64,000 nt of DNA from Pseudocercospora fijiensis CIRAD86. Its lineage: Eukaryota > Ascomycota > Dothideomycetes > Mycosphaerellales > Mycosphaerellaceae. The stretch lies in NCBI RefSeq assembly GCF_000340215.1, contig NW_006921536.1, positions 5,461,718-5,525,717 on the forward strand, written 5' to 3'. Below the pieces are notes generated by a model. The model was given only the letters and a program-made list of their open reading frames with translations. It did no database searches and had not been told where the DNA came from. The translations under genes were made by a program, and so were the position numbers. Positions 34,733-45,599 of this stretch are shown here, in pieces (within the stretch, counting starts at the first letter, position 1; every line of letters begins with the position of its first letter).

Positions 34733-34757
34733 TAATGCTACCCCGGGGGTGTTATTA
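34733..34757. repeat. GC-cored palindrome 6 (element 1, gag-pol junction)
   Basis: TAATGCTA, CCCCGGGGG, TGTTATTA. It lies between the end of the gag-protease frame and the start of pol. Confidence 0.85.
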
Positions 34758-34899
34758 CGAATCTAACGTTTTCGCCGGCGTTATAAATTAGGACTACTAG
34801 CTATACACCTATCGACTTAAGGAAACTTCTAAAGAAGTTTACGCGCTGTTTTGTTGCGCCAATCTCTAAGCCTAGCGACAAAGAGAGCGAGCTCGGATT

Positions 34900-37800
34900 C
34901 GACAATCGATTAGTATATATACCCTATATAAGAGGGTAGCTAACAAGATTAAGCCTATAAAGGGTAGCGTACATATTACCGATAGGTCTAATCCTAGCGG
35001 GAATCCTAACTAGCGACAAAAGTGCCTTAATTAGGAGGCGACACTACTATCTAGGGATAGTCCGTACGATTAGAAGTATATTACTAAAAAGTTTTCTACT
35101 ATCCCTAGGGGGTTAAGGCTAATAGAGGAGAGGCTTGCGAAAATCAAACCTAGTATCGAGCTTTCGGATCGTAAACTAGATTTGCTATACGAGCTTCTAT
35201 ATAATCGCGAGGCCGTATTAGTATATAATTTCACTTACCTAGGTAGAATAAATCCGGAGGTTGCCCCTCTATAGAAGATCCGAACGATCGAGCATAAGCC
35301 TTAGGCCTACCTAGGTTTTAAGCTAAACCTAAGCCTACGAGGTATAGTTAAGGACATAATACGATAGCGTGTAAAGGCTAGCACCTTAGAACCTTCCTAT
35401 GCCTCGTATCGCAATCTATACTTCCTAGTTTAAAAGAAGACAGCTCCTAGGGAACTAAAGAAGTACCGTCTAATTAACGCTATATAAAAGTTCAACGTAG
35501 TTACGATTAGAGATGCTAACCTTCCCCTAGAGACTAATAGGTTCTCGGAAGCTTTTGCTAACTATATTATAGCCTTACTAGTTAATGTTTTCTCGGGCTA
35601 CGACTAGATCCCTCTCTATCCTAATAGCCGCGACCTTACTAGTTTCGAGACACCTCTTAGGCTATATAGACAAACTACCCTCCCCTAAGGGGCAACTAAC
35701 TTAGTAGCCTAGTTCGTTCGCATTATAAACTAAGTCCTCGCGGCCTATATCTCCTATATAGCGATGCCTTTCCTTAACGATATCGGCATTAAGGGCCCTA
35801 AAACTAGGTACGACAATAAAGAAGTAGAGCCTAGCATCCGTAGGTTCTTTCTCGAATATATTTAGAACCTCGATAGTGTCCTCTACGACCTAGAGCGAGC
35901 CAACCTAACGGTATATAGGGAGAAGCTTTAGCTCCTATATAAACGAATGAACATTGTCGGGTTTGTAACTAATAAGAACGGCCGCTATCCTAATAATATA
36001 CGGGTCCTAAAGATAGTGTCCTAGCTAGATCCTACCTATTAGAAGGATGTCCGAACCTAGCTTAGAGTAGTCTCCTACTTCCGTATCTAGGTCGAGAACT
36101 TTATATTAGTATGTAAGCCCTTATACGCCTTGCTTAAGAAGGATACTAAATTCGAATAGACCTCCGTTTACTAAGCGGCTAAGGATACGGTAACTAAGGC
36201 GCTCGTTAGCGCACCTGTACTAATATCTATTAACTACTTAGAGGGTGCGGGTTTAATAATTGTTGCTATCGACTCGAGCAGGGAAGGCTATAGCGAGATA
36301 CTAATACAGTGTAACCGTAAGGAGCTATCCTTACGTTATCCTATTAGGTACGACTCCGGACTATAGAAACCGATCGAGGCCCGATACGATACTAGTAAGC
36401 GAGAATGCCTTAGGGTCTATAAGGCTCTAAAGAAGTTCCGGCTATAGCTCTTTAGTATGTTCTTTCGTTCTTCTACGTTCCTAGGAAGAAGCATACTAGA
36501 CCGGATAGCCTTTCTAGGAGGCCTACTATAGAAGAGGACATTACCGAAATGATAGAAGAAGAAGATATCGACGCGGTTATTAACCGCACCTTCTTCGCTA
36601 CCTTCTATATTAATGCTATACTAGCGATCGCTAGGCCTGCTACCGACGACTAACCTAGCAACTAACCTAGTAACTAGCCCGACGAGAACCCTACTACTAA
36701 CGATAACGACTAGGCTAAAGCTAAGGCGGATGAACTAGAGAGGGATAATATCCTTAATAGGGTCTACTCCGACGACTCCTATTATATCGCCTACTTCCTA
36801 ACCTATACGAAGAAAGCGCCTAGCCTATTAAAGAGTTAATACCGTCGGGTTATTCGCTATTCTCGACGATTCCTAGTTAAAGATCGAATCCTTTAGCGAT
36901 AAGCGATAGTTAATGCACCTCTCTAGCGTGTTATTAACGACCTAGCAGCCCGATAAGAGATCCTTCGTTCCGTTTACGATAAGCTCGGCTACCGAGCGGC
37001 GGAGGGCACCTTCGATGTCCTTCGTTAGCGCTACTAGTAGGACGGCGTATAGGCTAATGTCTCCCGCTACTATAAGAGCTGTCCTAAGTGCAATTTTAGG
37101 AATAGCTACCGACGTCTAGGAGAGCTACGTATTCCTATAGCCTAATTAGTCGGGGAGCGATAGTACGGCGATAGTGTCTATCTTAGCCGCAATAACAGCT
37201 TGTATATTATTCGAGAGGGTCTTTCTCGATAGCCGGAGGCCTATTATTTCTATAAGGGCTGCGGCGCTATTAATGCTCGTAACATAGCTACCTTCCTATT
37301 TAAAGATCTGTTTTGCCGCTAGGGAACACCTTACGAGATTATCTTAGACAACGCTACGAACAATATAGCTAAAGAAGTTTAAGCGCTACTTATTTTATAT
37401 AGGGCGAAAAACGTTCGCATCTCCCCGTACTATCCCTAGTCGAATGCCATTGTTAAACGTAGCTATCGGTCTTTAATTAATGCCCTGTCTAAGATAACTA
37501 ATAGAGGGGATAGGTCGGTTCCTATCTCTACCCGGGTCCTAGCCCTTCTCTAGGCGGATCGAACTACTATTGTCGATACGACTAGACTTACGCTAGTAGA
37601 GCTTATAATTAGGAGGGACGCCGTTCTTCCTATTAAGTTGTCCTATCGCACGTATAGCGTTTACGATTAGGGGTCTATTCGTACTAGAGCGGATCTCCTT
37701 ACCCTACGCGCTAAGGCTCTTAAGGATATAACTACTACTTCTTAGGAGGGACTTGCTCGATAACGGCGCCTTCGTAAAGAGGCTAAGCAGTATTTTAATA

Positions 37801-38450
37801 ACTATAATACTATTAATTAGGAGCCTCTAAAGGTTAGCGATATAGTTCTCCTATACCGGTCCGAGTTAGAGTATAGTTACTCCTANNNNNNNNNNNNNNN
37901 NNNNNNNNNNNNNNNNNNNNNNNNNNNNNNNNNNNNNNNNNNNNNNNNNNNNNNNNNNNNNNNNNNNNNNNNNNNNNNNNNNNNNNNNNNNNNNNNNNNN
38001 NNNNNNNNNNNNNNNNNNNNNNNNNNNNNNNNNNNNNNNNNNNNNNNNNNNNNNNNNNNNNNNNNNNNNNNNNNNNNNNNNNNNNNNNNNNNNTAAAAAA
38101 GATCGTCGAATTGAGAGAGCCTACCTACCCTCCCCTAACCGAGGAGGAAGTTAATGCCTCTATAGACCCTCTACCGACCTTAGATGCCTATCGAGAGGAG
38201 GATCCTACCGCGATTATAGATCCTATTCTGCCCGACAACTATACACATCCCTAGATATATCTTAGTAAGCTATTAGGAATAACTTATAAACAAAGGGAGG
38301 GTTATATACGTATTAATTGCGCGTAGAGCATTTCCGATATTAATTCCGATAGTAAACTAGACTTCTAGCTATCTAACTCTAACTCCGAGGAGGAGCTCGA
38401 CTAGTCTAGCGACGAAGACTGCTTAGAATTATAGCTAGATCCCGAGACTA
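34900..38450 (+). pseudogene. Ty3/gypsy-like pol remnant of element 1 (RT, RNase H, integrase)
   Basis: RT blocks include KYRLINAI, FSGYD and MPFLNDIGIKGPK; the catalytic FLDD is FLND (35770-35781). RNase H is marked by AIDSSREGYSEILIQ near 36270. Integrase shows a HHCC-like region, ILDNATNN near 37345 and SPYYP*SNAIVKRSYRSL near 37425-37475, where the catalytic Glu is Lys (37455-37457). An assembly gap interrupts the integrase C-terminus. An acidic tail follows at 38094-38450. The RT motif order fits a Ty3/gypsy lineage common in ascomycetes. No chromodomain was seen. Confidence 0.82.
37886..38093. other. Assembly gap (208 N)
   Basis: A run of N inside element 1 pol. The inverted sister copy is complete here: base 37885 corresponds to 25268 and base 38094 to 25145. 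The sister copy therefore predicts about 122 bp of missing sequence, not 208. Confidence 0.95.
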
Positions 38451-38699
38451 AATAATTGCTTGTCTTTCCCTACCTCTACTACGTTGTTTTCCTTACCTTC
38501 TCCGCGCTATTAATATAGTGCCGCCCTATAGCTTTAGTCCTTACTACTTGTTCCTACGGATGTTAATACTTATAGTTGCTACCCTCTTTTGCTTTTACTT
38601 TATCTATTGTGTTACTCTTTTGCCTTCGAGATATTGCTATAACTTTATTCCTTTACTCTTGTTTTTCCTTAGATAGAACTATACGAGGCGTGTTTTCCG

Positions 38700-38723
38700 A
38701 ATAATACCCCGGGGGTAGCATTA
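38700..38723. repeat. GC-cored palindrome 7 (element 1, after pol)
   Basis: AATAATA, CCCCGGGGG, TAGCATTA with flanking CCG..AGG. It follows the pol acidic tail and opens a ~430-bp spacer. Confidence 0.85.
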
Positions 38724-39579
38724 GGAAGATAGCCGAACCTAACCCCTCTACCCTTCTAGAACTACTTCCCTCTAGATTCCTAGACTCTAGCAACCTTCCT
38801 TAAGTAACAACGACAACAAGATACTCTACTAGAGACTGTTCCTACCCTAATTAGCACTAGTTACGCAGGACACTAAGAAAGGGAGGTTCCCTATCCCTCT
38901 CCCTTCCTAGCTCTTAGATAGACATAGCAACCTAGGCCTATAGCCTCTAAGAATAGGGACCTTAGGCTGTTAAGCTTAGTGTTTAGAAGAAGGAAGAAGG
39001 TAAACGCACAGACTACCCTTACGTGCTTGCTAATATAAAAGGTAATGCTACATCTATAACGGCAGTGCTATAGGCTAATACATCGACGGATTAGCTACGC
39101 TAGGTCTAGGCGACTTGCTCCTCGTTACCGAGCATCTCTAGAGAAAAGCTAATACTACCCCGGGGTTGTTATTAGTCCCGCTAGCTTTACTACTATAGAT
39201 TTCTGCCAAGGACTCGAACTAACTAGTTACATTTTAAGTACGCGAGAATCTTCGATAGCTAAAGGTTAACAAAGGCGCGTAGTCGCTACTAGCAATTAGC
39301 TAGGTCGATTGTTAAAAGCCTGCCCTAACAATAAAGAAGTCTCGCATATAGCTTCACTTTTATATACAGCCGTTATCCGTTTGCTTTACTAGCGCGGAAT
39401 ATACGGACTACGTTACCTTCGCACTATATTTAAAGCGAGCTTCCTAAGCTCCTTCTTCTACTCGGTTACTAACTAACTCGCTACCGCCTAAAGCCCCCCT
39501 TCTATCTAAACCCTTTAATTATTATTATTAAGCAACGAACACACTTTGCAAACTCGTTTCTAAACCGCCTCGGTCGGCT
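38724..39579 (+). other. Spacer and ORF3 leader in element 1
   Basis: About 430 bp between palindromes 7 and 8, then about 400 bp to the ORF3 start. No protein-like frame was found in either part. A TAATTATTATTATTAAG run lies near 39515 just before ORF3. Conserved in mirror form in element 2, so it is part of the family. Confidence 0.55.
39150..39174. repeat. GC-cored palindrome 8 (element 1, before ORF3)
   Basis: TAATACTA, CCCCGGGG, TTGTTATTA. Mirrors palindrome 2 of element 2. Confidence 0.85.
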
Positions 39580-42400
39580 ATGTCTTCCGGCGCCCCGAAT
39601 CCGCTAGGCGCTAGTAGTAGCAACGACCTACCTACCCCTATTAACCTAAGCCTAGCCGCCCTAGTTCCGATCGAAGCCCTATCCGATAGCGCCTTAGCTA
39701 CTGCAACCAGCCTCGAGCACTGCTTCTAGATCGTTACCGCCCTTAAAGACCCTTAAGAGAAGATCTAGAACGCTCGTACCCTACTACGCGTTATTAATAA
39801 GAATATTAAGAAAGCTGCTATCTTAGTTACGTACGGTATAAACAACTTGCGTTAGTCTATCGGTAAGCGTATCTTTAAGCGCGAGGTTCTTAACGATATA
39901 GATATCGAACAAGCCTTTCCTATCGTCTATAGCCTCGAGACGGCCGGTACCTAGATTCGTTTACGCTTTAAGACCCTCGACTAGGCCTTCGAATACTAGG
40001 GAGGACTAAGCAGTCTTCCTAAGAGCCTTGTTAACTTCGCCTACGGTAGACAAGAGCGTACTAAGCAGGTCTCTTCGTTCGTTAACAAGTATAAGGTCCG
40101 TCGTTAAGGCGCCGAGTATCTTTCCCGTACTATAATCTATCGCGTATCTACCGCTAGTAAGAAGGTAGGCAAGTAGTTACTTAACTTGTCCTTTACGCTT
40201 AACGACTTTACGACAGCCTACTAGAAGAAGTACTACGATACGATTGTCTAGGTCGATCTTAACGTATAGACAACTAAGGATCTACTAAAAGAGAAGGGCT
40301 GTCGTATTAATAGTATAGGCTTTATTGTTGAAGGTTAAGAGGCTCCTATCGTTAACGTCCTTAAACGTAAGGCCCTTCGCCTAGAAACTGAGGCCGATAC
40401 GGCTGCTAGTCTTACGCTCGCTATAGAGATATAGGCTAAAGATCGTCGCTCGACCCGTAACCGCAAGGTCCCTTAAGAAGTTTAAGACGAGCGCGCTAAG
40501 GCCGAAGTAGCGCGTAAGAAGGCATTATATACTCGCTAGGCCCTCCGTAAGGCTACTAAGAAGTATAGCGCTCCTTCTAGTACCGACTATAGTACTAACT
40601 ATAGTACTAACTATAGTAACTCGGATATTAATATACTAGATATACTACTAGAAGATGTCTCCTCCGAAGGCTCCTTTAGCGAGCGTAGAAATAGAGGCCT
40701 CTCGCTAATCCTATTAACTAAGAACATTTGTAGTTCTTGTAAGGGCGACTCTATCGCGCACCTTATTACCGATATCGATATAGTTCCTAAAGCCGCAATA
40801 GGCGAAGCTCCTACCGCCCTCTCTATTTGTTAACAGCTCGACGACCTTAGTAAGCTAGGAGAAGAGCCGTTCTCTATATATGCTAACTATGTTAAGAAGG
40901 CCGCTAAGGTCTGTAGTCTCTATACTAGTGCTAAGGCGAGTATCCTCGTCGGTCGCCTATTAAAGATTAGTCGCGAGGTTCCTAATTAAGACGCCTTCGC
41001 TGCCCTTAAGGCTAATTAGGCCTATACTAACTAGTTTCCTAGACGCCCTATTACCGCCCCGATATCTCTAGGACTCTACGCGTTCAACCCTACTAGTACT
41101 GTTACTCGCGCCCTTACGCTAACGGATCGCTAGAGCAAGTTCGTTACCGGCATTCTTAGCTAAGGCACCTCCTTCGATCGCTTTCGCTAGACTAGCAATA
41201 CTATCTTCCCTTAAGTCTTTAGTTAGTTATAAGAGCCTCGTAGAGTATATCTTCCTTTCCTTATCGACCTAATATAGGAAGAGTTTAAGATATACCTTTA
41301 GTATATACGTAATATGCCTAAGTCTAAGTAAGAAGGCTACAATACCCTTTAAACTTATAGTATAAGCAACTAAATCGTCCGCTAGTACCCTGCCCTATAG
41401 CTCTTAGCTGTCGCCCTTCGACCTAATTACGTATACGAGCTTATCTCCGTCCCTAAGCCTACTAAGTTCTTTAAGGTTAGCGGTACTTACGAAAACTGTC
41501 CTTCTAAGGAGTCTACTCGTCTCGGACAAGATATAGTTAAGCTCGCAGCTAGCGAGGGTGCTAGTTACCTACGCATTAAGGTCTGTCTTATATCTAAGGA
41601 TAAAACTAGCTACTCTACTATTGTCGAAGGCATATATTAGCCCGAGGTCTTTGCGAACTAGGTTGAGAAGCTTAAGGCTCGTAGCCTAGTCCTACTAAGC
41701 AAGATCGGCAAGCTTACTAATAAGCACCTTACCGACGACGACCTCGACTACATGTTCGATAGTTAGCCTAATAGTAAGGGGCGTAAGGCGGAGTAGATCC
41801 TCAACCCTCTAAAGGAGTGCGAGGTCTCTATTCAAATACTATACCTACTATATAGTAATCTAAAGACCGAGAGCAACCGTATATCAATTAACCTAGGCTA
41901 CTCTCGCGTTATTAATAGTACTAAGGTTAAGGGTTACGAGAACTTAACAGTCTCCTAGGTTGCTAAAGCGTACCGCAATCTAACCGCCCTCCCGGCCTCT
42001 AACTCCTTCGTACTATTCGCTTTCCCTACGGCGATCTTAGTCGAAGGCCTCGGCTATATCTCCGACGCTCTAGTTAGTAGGATTCCTTAGTTAAGTTACG
42101 TTGTTTAGAACGAAGTTAAACAGATCCTCTAGCTTAATAACGAGGGACTTAAGGAATATCTATATAATTAGGAGAATGCTACGACGGAAAAGGCTATTAA
42201 CCTCCTCGTTAATTAAGCTTTCTACGAGGGACAGTACTTCGGTGCTAACAGCTTTAACGCGTACGGAGGAGATTTCGAGAGTCGACTAGCTAATAAGGTT
42301 ATTACTAGTAAGGATTACGGTACATTAAAGCAGCAGTAAGTTAGCGTAGTAGATTAGATGCTTAGGAAGTTGTTTTTGTATATTAATAGAATCTAGGAAC
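39580..42400 (+). pseudogene. ORF3: ~920-codon accessory protein of unknown function
   Basis: Starts MSSGAPNPLGASSSND and keeps one frame, apart from TAG/TAA at likely Gln/Trp codons, to within a few bases of palindrome 9. No transposase, RT, integrase or envelope motif was recognised, and no signal peptide or membrane segment. Visible features are a Lys/Arg/Glu-rich, coiled-coil-like stretch near residues 290-330 (ERAKAEVARKKAL), a Ser/Thr/Tyr-rich repeat (STNYSTNYS) and a possible Cys pair CSSC. Both family copies carry the whole frame, so it was a coding part of the element before RIP. Its position downstream of pol is unusual for Ty3/gypsy elements. Confidence 0.7.
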
Positions 42401-42424
42401 AATACTACCCCGGGGGTGTTATTA
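42401..42424. repeat. GC-cored palindrome 9 (element 1, end of ORF3)
   Basis: AATACTA, CCCCGGGGG, TGTTATT. The preceding GAAC is shared with palindrome 11 in the gypsy element. Confidence 0.85.
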
Positions 42425-42521
42425 CGGAGTCTCTAAAAAGATAGCCTTAGCTAAGATGCCTAAGGTTACTATATAACTGTTTGTTTTAAGCGCACAATGT
42501 AAAGCGTATCTAGTTAGATAC

Positions 42522-42536
42522 GAAGAAAGGGAGGGA
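42522..42536 (+). other. Polypurine tract of element 1
   Basis: GAAGAAAGGGAGGGA immediately before the 3' LTR: position and composition of a plus-strand primer. The same tract lies inverted at 20698-20712 in element 2. Confidence 0.8.
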
Positions 42537-42816
42537 TATTAGCTAGTAACCGGCCCTACATACCTAGGCTAAGTTTTGAGCCTACATAAGAGGCCTCCTT
42601 CTATATTGTAGATAGGGCACTAACCTCGTATAGTACATTGTTTATATTACACTTCTATAATGCCTATATTGCAGGGCCCTAGTTATTAGCCTAAGCAACC
42701 GTCTTGGTATCCTATTATACTAAACATAGCTGCCTATATTACTATAGGTTATGTTACCCTCGGTAGCCTATACTATTACTACTAGTAGTAGTAGTGGTTT
42801 TGGTTTCCGTCCTTTA
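42537..42816 (+). repeat. 3' LTR of element 1
   Basis: 280 bp, same orientation and nearly the same sequence as 30493-30772. Followed by the CTAG target duplication (42817-42820). Confidence 0.9.
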
Positions 42817-42820
42817 CTAG

Positions 42821-43960
42821 CACTTGCTATCTAAGTTAGAACAGATCTTCCGTATAGCGTAGACGTTAACTAAAGGGGCCTTAGGGTAGTTAGGATCGGA
42901 GACCTAGTAGACTAGTAGCATATCCTTTAGTGTACTAGTATTAAGGACCTCCCTAACTCGCTATAGTGCTTTCGTATTAAGGTTAAGCTAGGCTAGGGAT
43001 TTAGCCAAGTCCGCAACGTCCTAAGAATGCTTAGTAATAGTAGGAGTTACGGTACTAGGACTACTTTGCGATTTAGGAAGAAACTTAGGCCCTCTAGTTC
43101 CCGAGGTATCGTTCCTTACCTAGGCTAGGTTATTCCGGTCCTCGCCGTAAATGAACTTCTTTGCGTTAGCGGAGCTATTAATGTCGTCCTTAATAGCCTC
43201 TAGGACCTCTTTATACTTCCTAAAGGTCTCGGGATTAGCTTCGCTAAGCTTATAGCGACGGAAGACACGCTTAGCCGTAGACTACGGCAACCCTTTAAGG
43301 AGTAGCCTCGTTCTCTAAGAATTCTCGAGGTCCTACTAGTCGATGCCGTCTGCTAACTTAACAAACTCGCGGACGTACTCCTTTAGGTCGTTATCTTCGG
43401 TACGCCTCTCTATATAGAGGTTCTTAAGCTACGTATAACTGCCTTTAATGCGACGGCTATCGCGATCCCGATACTCCCTTATAAAGGCCTACTTAAAGAC
43501 CTCCTAGTCGGTATTAGTCTTGTCGTCCTTTTCTAGGTAGCTAACTAGGGTTCTAAGGGTTCGGTAAAGCTTAGTAATAGTAGTCCTCGTAAGGGACCGG
43601 ACCTTATACTAGTCCGACTCCTCTTCGAGTCCGTACTCGGCTAAGTTGTTCTTAAAGCGTTCTACGTGCGCCGTAGCGTTCTACCCTTCGAATAAAGGGT
43701 TCCTACTGCTTCCTAGCTCTAGCGGGCGACGCCTATTCTAACGGAGAAAGTTAGTTTGCCCTTAAATTATCTTTATAACGATATTATAGAGAGCCTTAGG
43801 CATAGAAGGCTCGATAGCCCCTAGGTCGATAGCGCTTATAACAACTAGTCGTCGCCTAATTTCTTCGTTAATAGGGTCCGGTAGGTTATTAGATTCCGAA
43901 GATTCCGCTAATTCGTAATACTCGCTTTCGCTAGAGCTTATTCGATTATTATAAAGTAGT
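42821..43960 (-). pseudogene. Gag remnant of element 2, 5' part
   Basis: Inverted counterpart of 31620-32740 of element 1, ending at the zinc-knuckle region where element 1 inserted. Carries RIP stops. Confidence 0.72.
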
Positions 43961-44061
43961 TAAAATAAAATACTATAGGAAAGTGTTTTTAGTATATATT
44001 GTAGGTTTGGTTTGTTTCGATGTTACTATACGAGAAAATAGTATGCTAGGCTGTTTTCTTC

Positions 44062-44086
44062 TAATATTACCCCTAGGGTAGTATTA
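44062..44086. repeat. GC-cored palindrome 10 (element 2, leader before gag)
   Basis: TAATATTA, CCCCTAGGG, TAGTATTA. The CCGG core is now CCTAGG. Counterpart of palindrome 5. Confidence 0.8.
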
Positions 44087-44754
44087 GAGTTTGGCCTCCT
44101 AGGGGTCGCCTAGACACCCCTAGGAGCTTTAATTTAGTAAATTTAGACAAAAGCCGCTCGGAGGAAGGAACTGCAATCTCTATTTACACCTAGATCCTAG
44201 AAACTAGCTACTTTACTAACTATCGTTATCTCTTTTAGCTAGGCGGGGGGGCGGGGACCTTCTTTTTCTAGTAGAAGGCTAAATACTGTCCGAACGAGGT
44301 AGCGAATCCCGAAACAATCTACCTAGTTAATAGGGGAACTGTCTAGGCATCCGACCTGTAATCTAGAAATTGCTATCGTATAGATAGTCTTAGCAAACTA
44401 AGCAAGGCCGATAGGTAATTAGTCTATCTCCTCCTTAGGCGGGGCTTATCTCGAGCAAGCGGTACTAAATAGGTCTTCGACCCGGAGCCGAGTCCTTAGA
44501 AGCTAGCTATAGTTATAGACTAGGCCCTAAGCTGTAACAGTTCTAAGGGTTTGTAGCTTTTCGGGGTTAAAGCGATGCCCTTGTTAAGAGGTTTCTCTAC
44601 TTATCGTAACGGCCCCTTAAGATACTTCGGTATCGTCCGTATTATAGGCTCTTATCGTGCCCTTGCTTCGGTTATAGCTATTCGTACCTAGAGACTACCT
44701 TCAATATACCCGAACCTGTTAGATATAAAGAGATAGCCCTACCTTCGGCTCTAA

Positions 44755-45033
44755 TAAAGGACGGAAACTAATACTACTACTACTACTTATAGCAATAGTA
44801 TAGGCTACCGAGGGTAACATAACCTATAGCAATATAGGCAGCTATGTTTAGCAAGATAGGATAACGAGACTGTCGCTTAGGCTAATAACTAGAGCCCTGT
44901 AACATAGGCATTATAGAAGTGTAACATAAACAATATACTATACGAGGTTAATAATCTATCTACTCTATAGAAGGAGGCCTCTTATATAGGCTCAAAACTA
45001 GCCTATAGGTATAGGGCCGGTTACTAGCTAATA
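44755..45033 (-). repeat. 5' LTR of element 2
   Basis: 279 bp on the minus strand, pairing with 20419-20697. CTAG (45034-45037) follows and matches 20415-20418. Confidence 0.88.
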
Positions 45034-45037
45034 CTAG

Positions 45038-45335
45038 CTAGCGGAATTTAATCGATTTAGGTTAGTACGAAACAAGTCTATCGAGTACCTAGCAACTATA
45101 GTAGACGTACGCTATTATTTAGAAATTACCGATAATAATAATATAATAGTACTAATACTACGTATTGTTCTTATACGCCTAAAGGACAAGCTTACTCTAA
45201 ATATACAATAGTAAAGAACAATAGTTAGTAAGGAACTAGCTCGCCTAATAGGGTTACGATAAGTTAAGGATCTAGAATAGTAGTATAAGGAGTAGTATAA
45301 TCTATATAAGAAGATAAAACGTATACAGCACTTAG
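45038..45335 (+). mobile_element. Ty1/copia element, segment 2 (gag)
   Basis: Continues the copia gag frame in register from 20418 (EFNRFRLVRNKSIEYLA, then KDKLTLN). It ends at 45335, where the gypsy element inserted with CTTAG duplicated (45331-45335 and 52476-52480). Confidence 0.75.
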
Positions 45336-45532
45336 TATTAGGACTAAAGAGGTTATACGTAATTAGCATGTGACCGGGCTTAAGTAAAGCTAGGGTCTTA
45401 ATGCCTTAGGCAGGGCTTAGCGCTTAGCAATAGGCTAACTTGCCTGCCTTCCTCCCTCTCCTCCTAGCTCCTTATCGAATACTACTCGTACCTACTACTA
45501 CCCTATCTACCTACTAATATACCCTTCTTATA
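45336..45532 (+). repeat. 5' LTR of the gypsy element
   Basis: 197 bp beginning TATTAGGACTAAAGAGG; matches 52279-52475 over its whole length. The ends differ as ATA versus GCG, all transitions. Confidence 0.9.
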
Positions 45533-45599
45533 CAGTATTCGATCTACCCTTTAAGGGCAGTAGCTAGATAGTCCTTATTTCAAGCTTTTAGCGGTATAG

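Larger units (their letters stand above)
30493..42816 (+). mobile_element. 12.3 kb LTR retrotransposon, element 1 (nested inside element 2)
   Basis: 280-bp LTRs at 30493-30772 and 42537-42816, a purine-rich tract GAAGAAAGGGAGGGA directly before the 3' LTR, and CTAG duplications at 30489-30492 and 42817-42820. Order: LTR, 650-bp leader, gag-protease (about 31620-34700), pol (about 34900-38450), spacer, ORF3 (39580 to about 42400), polypurine tract, LTR. Five GC-cored palindromes mark the module borders. The insertion is antisense to its host copy, creating inverted arms of roughly 9.7 kb. Confidence 0.9.
20419..45033 (-). mobile_element. 12.3 kb LTR retrotransposon, element 2 (minus strand, split by element 1)
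   Basis: Bounded by 279-bp LTRs at 20419-20697 and 44755-45033, flanked by CTAG duplications (20415-20418 and 45034-45037). Subtracting element 1 and one CTAG leaves about 12.29 kb. Order on the minus strand: 5' LTR (44755-45033), leader, gag-protease (split at 42820/30488), pol, spacer, ORF3, polypurine tract (20698-20712), 3' LTR. Pol is Ty3/gypsy-like. All frames carry RIP stops. Confidence 0.88.

Noticed and set aside
45115..45369. 84-codon minus-strand Leu/Tyr-rich frame with membrane look
   Set aside because: Antisense of AT-rich copia gag that runs across the gypsy LTR border, so it cannot be a real gene.
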